A stretch of DNA of 22,558 bases. Origin: DASRJX01 sp035649235. Lineage in GTDB: Bacteria; Acidobacteriota; Polarisedimenticolia; Gp22-AA2. Under the pieces are notes generated by a model, which was not told where the DNA came from, searched no databases, and saw only the letters and a program-made list of their open reading frames with translations. Where the stretch lies: the NCBI GenBank assembly GCA_035649235.1, contig DASRJX010000020.1:1-22558 (forward strand), read 5' to 3'. A program made the translations under genes and the position numbers. How positions within the stretch are numbered: position 1 is the first letter of the stretch; the number at the start of each line of letters is the position of its first letter. Below, one piece after another: positions 17,735 through 22,558 of this stretch.

Positions 17735-18232
17735 ATGACCTTGGAACGCGATCCGAAACTCGATCGGGCCTTGAGGCTCCTGGAGCGAGCCTACGAGCGG
17801 CAGCGCGCGGGCGACTTCGAGGCGGCTGTGCGTCTCTACAAAGCCTCCATCGAGGAGCGGCCAACGGCCGAGGCGCACACCTACCTGGGCTGGACCTACA
17901 GCTACATGGGGCGCTACGACGACGCCATCGAGCAGTGCAAGGTGGCTATCCTCGTCGACCCCGAGTTCGGCAACCCCTACAACGACATCGGGTCGTACCT
18001 GATCCAGAAGGGTGAGCTGGAGAAGGCGATCCCGTGGCTGGAGCTCGCCAAGAAGGCGCCGCGCTACGAGCCGCGCCACTTCCCCTACCTGAACCTGTTC
18101 CGGGTCTACATCAAGCAGGGCCGCCTCGACGCCGCGCAGCGGGAGTTCGAGCAGGCCCGCTTCATCCAGCAGACCGTCGAGCTCGAGACCGGGACCGCCA
18201 CCGAGGAGGACCTCGGCGGCATGATCCACTAG
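17735..18232 (+). CDS. tetratricopeptide repeat protein
   Basis: A 165-residue protein made almost entirely of about four TPR units: RALRLLERAYERQRAGDFEAAVRLY, AHTYLGWTYSYMGRYDDAIEQCKVAI, NPYNDIGSYLIQKGELEKAIPWLELA and HFPYLNLFRVYIKQGRLDAAQREFEQA. It has no signal peptide or membrane helix, so it is probably a soluble cytoplasmic adaptor. The acidic tail ends in GGMIH. The ATG has a GAGAAGG Shine-Dalgarno and its own promoter upstream. A six-base inverted repeat follows the stop but has no U-tract. The partner is unknown, and the surrounding genes do not reveal it. Confidence 0.85.
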   Translation: MTLERDPKLDRALRLLERAYERQRAGDFEAAVRLYKASIEERPTAEAHTYLGWTYSYMGRYDDAIEQCKVAILVDPEFGNPYNDIGSYLIQKGELEKAIPWLELAKKAPRYEPRHFPYLNLFRVYIKQGRLDAAQREFEQARFIQQTVELETGTATEEDLGGMIH

Positions 18233-18287
18233 CCCGCCAGCAAAGGGGCTCCCTGGCGAACCTGAGATCTGCTTCGTCGCTTACGGG

Positions 18288-18521
18288 TCATTGGATCAGG
18301 GGCATCACCCGATCAACAGGGCGAGGTGGACCGGTAGCACCTCCGTCGGCCTCACGGCCTTTCTCGCCGTCCCGTGCCACCAGTCGCTCCGGACCAGCCG
18401 CCTCCGCGATGAGCAGGCCGAGCCTCTGTTTTTCCGCGTGGATACGTGCCGGCTCACCGACGCGGTACATTTCCAAAACCCTCTTTCGGGCCTGCTCTCG
18501 AACTCGTCGCGTGCTCGCCAT
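18288..18521 (-). CDS. small basic hypothetical protein
   Basis: A possible 77-residue protein beginning MASTRRVREQARKRVLEMYR and ending VDRVMPLIQ. It is highly charged, helical at the start, with no signal peptide. The start ATG 18521 has AGAGGGGA seven bases upstream, which is the main argument that it is real; an in-frame ATG 39 bases further up lacks a better site. It fills most of the otherwise empty stretch between the TPR gene and glutamate dehydrogenase. No family recognised, and a chance ORF in GC-rich DNA remains possible. Confidence 0.4.
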   Translation of the reverse strand: MASTRRVREQARKRVLEMYRVGEPARIHAEKQRLGLLIAEAAGPERLVARDGEKGREADGGATGPPRPVDRVMPLIQ

Positions 18522-18625
18522 GTTGGTATCCCCTCTCTTCCTTCTCCCGAGCCCAACCACTTGACGCGGGAGCCTACGGCGAGAGCCAACCCTGGGGTAT
18601 TGGGGATTCGCCTCAACCCGGCACC

Positions 18626-18654
18626 GGAAAACCCCCGACCGGCAAGGGTTTTCC
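18626..18654. repeat. 9-bp inverted repeat downstream of the glutamate dehydrogenase gene
   Basis: GGAAAACCC (18626-18634) and GGGTTTTCC (18646-18654) frame an 11-base centre in otherwise gene-free DNA (18522-18780). Neither strand shows a U-tract after it. It may act as a 3' hairpin for the minus-strand gene ending at 18781 or as a protein site. I see nothing else in this gap. Confidence 0.4.
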
Positions 18655-18780
18655 AGGGTCCGCGCCCCGGGGATCGGGCATGATCGAAACCCGCCGATTG
18701 CGCCGCCAGCGCGTGATGGGCGCAGCGCTCAACTCGTGTTCTCTGTGGGGGACCGGATGCCCGCGGGCGGCGCGCCCCGC

Positions 18781-20223
<1,443 letters not shown>

Positions 20224-20765
20224 GTCCCTGGTCCTCCCTCGCAGACTGTCGTCCGGGATGGCGGGTATCCTTACACAGCCTCCCGCCCGGGCTCAAGCGC
20301 CCGTCTGGTGGCGAGAGCACCTTCACTCAGCAACATAGAATTGCGAGACGTGCCTGTTGCCGGCCGAAAAAAATTTCTAATAACAATTTCTTGACAGATC
20401 ACCTCCCATGACGTAAATGGTGCGCCGCTGTCTGCGAGATTCTGGGTGCGGCCCAGATCGCGTGGAGGCGATGTCGCCGCGTTCGTTTCCCTGCGGGCTT
20501 GCGACTCTAGCGGTTACGAGGCGCCCGGGACGGGGGGTTCCGGGATTGGTCTCGCTCTGCTCCAGCTCTACCCCCGCGAGGAGCGTGTTCCATCACGGCA
20601 ACCTGCACGTCGGGCTTCACTGAGGAAATTGGCTGACGGCGCATGCCCATCCGATGGGCGGGCGCTCGACGTGTGTCTTGAGGGGTTCCGTCTGATCCGT
20701 TGACCGTTCGGGGGGCTCCGGCACCCGCCATCCAGGCGAGACGTGGCGGAGCACGAGGAGAGACG
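20224..20765. other. 542-base divergent gap between glutamate dehydrogenase and the Cys-rich protein gene
   Basis: No gene is convincing here. It includes an unusually AT-rich patch (20365-20400) in a GC-rich window, a perfect TTGACA on the plus strand (20391-20396) with a poor -10 (TAAATG at 20414-20419), a small hairpin at 20441-20457 (TCTGGG/CCCAGA) and another at 20645-20659 (GCCCAT/ATGGGC). These could be divergent promoters and a long leader for the gene at 20766. I could not match it to a known riboswitch. Confidence 0.4.
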
Positions 20766-22558
20766 ATGTCCCAATCCGGAGAGTCGCACTGTAGCGCTGG
20801 AATCGGGAAGGTCCGTCGGGCTGGAGGGCCGGCCGGGGTCGCTGTTCTGGGAATCCTGATCGCCGGTCTGCTCGCCTGGAGCGCGTTCGGTCCTGGCGTA
20901 GCGGCGGGCCGGCCCGTCATCTCCGTCGAGGACGACGGTCAGGTGGCCGGCGTCCCGTTCACGATCCGGGGCAAGGGGTTCGGCGTCGGGGAGAACGTCA
21001 ACTTGACCGTCACGCACGCCGATGGCTCGGCCGAGACCGGGATGGGCCACGAGACCTGGACCGTGATCGCGCCGGACGGGACCTTCTCCGCCACATGGTC
21101 GATCAGTCCCTCCGATTCCCGCGGGGATCGCTTCCTGGTCCGGGCCGAGGGCGGATGGTCGGGCCCGACGAACGTCGCGACCTTCGGCCGCATGGCGTTC
21201 GTCAGCACCGACCTGTTCGACTACGCGCCGGGGACCTACGCGGACATCGTGGGAGGCGGCTTCCGGGCGGGCGAGCCGGTCACCCTGCAGGTCATCCATA
21301 CGCGCGGTGCCATCGGCGGCGGCGCGGGCCACGACACCTGGACCGTGACGGCCGACCCCGCGGGCAGGATCGAGGCCACGTGGTACGTCGATCCGGACGA
21401 TTCACTGGGATCGGAGTTCCTCCTGCACGCGCGCGGCGAGCAGTCGGGACTGGCCGCGACGTGGGCGTTCATGGACGCCGTGTGCCCGAATCCGCCGCCG
21501 CCCGACGCGATCGTTCCCCTGACGATGCCTGGTGCCGCATGCCCGACCAATCTCAACTCCTGCACATCGAATGACGTCACGACGACGGTCGTCGCGGCGA
21601 CGCCGGTGAACGGGGACGTCTGCGGCAGCGCGACCGACACGGTCACCCTCGACTTCACCGTGCGGTTCGAGACCACGGCCAACCAGCGATACGACCTCGG
21701 CTTCTTCATCGCCAGCGACGGCCTGAGCCTGCCGGACCACACGGCGGAGGCGTGCGCCGGCGCGGCCCCCCAGGCGGGATCCGGCGACGGAAACGCCGAC
21801 CCCGTCGACTGCGACTCGGACAAGTTTCTCGACCTCGACCCGTCGGGGCACAAGACCGGCGATCCGGACACCTGCGGGGACCTTCAGAGCAGCGCCGGGC
21901 CCGTGTTCATCACCTTCCGGGCGACCGTGGCCTGCGATCACTTCGACCCCGACCACAACCTGCTCGTGTCGTCCTGCCGCGTGTGGGAGCAGAACGCCAA
22001 CCACCAGACGGCCTGCACCACGCTCGCCCAGGCGGGCGCCGGGTCGAAGTGCGACTGCACCGACCTGAGCTTCGCGGGCCTGCTCGACCCGTGCGTCACG
22101 GGGTTCTGCGACGACGGTAACGCCTGCACGGTCGACACCTGCGACCCTTCCAGCGGCGAGGCGGTCTGTGACAACAATCCGGTGGCCGACGGCGCCTCCT
22201 GTGACGACGGCAGCCTCTGCACCGAGTCCGACGCGTGCAAGGCTGGACAGTGCGCGGGCACACAGGTGAGCTGCGACGACGGCAACGTCTGCACGAACGA
22301 CGCCTGCGATCCGGCAACCGGCTGCGCCAACGTCAACAACTCCGCGCCATGCGACAACGATCTCTTCTGTGATGGCGTGGGGGCCTGCACCGAAGGCGCC
22401 TGCACGTCCCCAGGGGACCCATGCACGGCGACGCAGCAGGTGTGCGACGAGAACGGCAACACCTGCGTGCAGTGCCTGAACGACGACCAGTGCAGCGGGC
22501 CGGGGGCGCCGGTCTGTGACCCGGTCGACCACGTCTGCGTGGAGTGCAACATCAACAC
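20766..22558 (+). CDS. large secreted Cys-rich repeat protein (3' end beyond window)
   Basis: An open frame of at least 597 codons runs to the window edge with no stop. A membrane or signal segment lies at about residues 23-47 (VAVLGILIAGLLAWSAFGPG). Residues 48-140 and 141-236 are two similar Ig-like modules, each with a GH[ED]TWTV strand followed by TFSATW or RIEATW. A Cys-rich middle domain follows (240-430; FTVRFETT, YDLGFFIASDG). From about 440 on come short repeats of the CDDGNxCTxDxCDP type (448, 479, 503) and then CVQCLNDDQCS and CVECN. Such repeats occur in exported proteins of Myxococcota and Acidobacteriota. It should be disulfide-bonded and outside the cell. ATG has a GAGGAG Shine-Dalgarno five bases upstream. 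Function unknown. Confidence 0.85.
   Translation, partial: MSQSGESHCSAGIGKVRRAGGPAGVAVLGILIAGLLAWSAFGPGVAAGRPVISVEDDGQVAGVPFTIRGKGFGVGENVNLTVTHADGSAETGMGHETWTVIAPDGTFSATWSISPSDSRGDRFLVRAEGGWSGPTNVATFGRMAFVSTDLFDYAPGTYADIVGGGFRAGEPVTLQVIHTRGAIGGGAGHDTWTVTADPAGRIEATWYVDPDDSLGSEFLLHARGEQSGLAATWAFMDAVCPNPPPPDAIVPLTMPGAACPTNLNSCTSNDVTTTVVAATPVNGDVCGSATDTVTLDFTVRFETTANQRYDLGFFIASDGLSLPDHTAEACAGAAPQAGSGDGNADPVDCDSDKFLDLDPSGHKTGDPDTCGDLQSSAGPVFITFRATVACDHFDPDHNLLVSSCRVWEQNANHQTACTTLAQAGAGSKCDCTDLSFAGLLDPCVTGFCDDGNACTVDTCDPSSGEAVCDNNPVADGASCDDGSLCTESDACKAGQCAGTQVSCDDGNVCTNDACDPATGCANVNNSAPCDNDLFCDGVGACTEGACTSPGDPCTATQQVCDENGNTCVQCLNDDQCSGPGAPVCDPVDHVCVECNIN

Noticed and set aside
20417..20703. Short plus-strand ORFs in the divergent gap
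   Set aside because: No Shine-Dalgarno, no recognisable motif, and overlapping alternative frames look equally random.
22096..22532. Cys/Arg-rich or Ala/Val-rich minus-strand frames opposite the Cys-repeat protein
   Set aside because: They are produced by the repetitive TGCGACGAC codons of the plus-strand gene, which has a signal segment, Shine-Dalgarno and clear repeats.
22120..22558. Repeated TGCGACGACGGCAAC-like DNA as a possible CRISPR or direct-repeat array
   Set aside because: The units are uneven, in frame and explained by protein repeats; there are no spacers of constant length.

Overview
The window is GC-rich, protein-dense bacterial DNA. I see no phage, IS element, CRISPR array, rRNA or tRNA. 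A membrane Ser/Thr kinase fused to a TolB/WD40-like propeller, a membrane phosphodiesterase fused to TPRs, abundant secreted proteins of unknown function and Cys-rich 'CDDGN-CT' repeat proteins together suggest an uncultured Acidobacteriota-like organism. Myxococcota or related phyla are possible alternatives. This placement rests on protein style only.

Layout. A plus-strand outer-membrane barrel gene with a strong terminator (40-1124) is followed by a long, mostly minus-strand block (1173-12013). That block holds: a three-part membrane protein (SPFH-like, alkaline-phosphatase-superfamily phosphodiesterase, TPR); a secreted Cys-motif protein; the kinase-propeller; a small secreted plus-strand peptide; an HExxH metallopeptidase-like protein; a YaiO-like barrel overlapped by a processive GT2 glycosyltransferase (a likely exopolysaccharide pair); and a paralogue of the secreted Cys-motif protein.

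From 12089 the plus strand carries an assimilatory sulfate-reduction and siroheme operon: precorrin-2 dehydrogenase/ferrochelatase, uroporphyrinogen-III methyltransferase, a ferredoxin-type sulfite (nitrite) reductase with an extra C-terminal domain, and a 4Fe-4S APS reductase. The first enzymes make siroheme, the reductase uses it to turn sulfite into sulfide, and APS reductase supplies the sulfite. A DUF2585 membrane protein follows 40 bases later and a TPR protein has its own promoter. Further on are a minus-strand glutamate dehydrogenase and, running off the right edge, a large secreted Cys-rich protein.

The most exciting element is the leader of the sulfur operon. A near-consensus promoter places transcription start on the A of an ATG that opens a 28-codon ORF with the peptide core TCCTCCC. 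It is followed by a hairpin, a segment that can pair with the left arm of a perfect 13-bp intrinsic terminator, then the terminator with its U-tract, and only then the first enzyme gene. This has all the parts of a cysteine-sensing, ribosome-mediated transcription attenuator built on a leaderless polycysteine peptide. Cysteine-rich leaderless uORFs upstream of sulfur genes are known in mycobacteria; I know of no description in this kind of organism.
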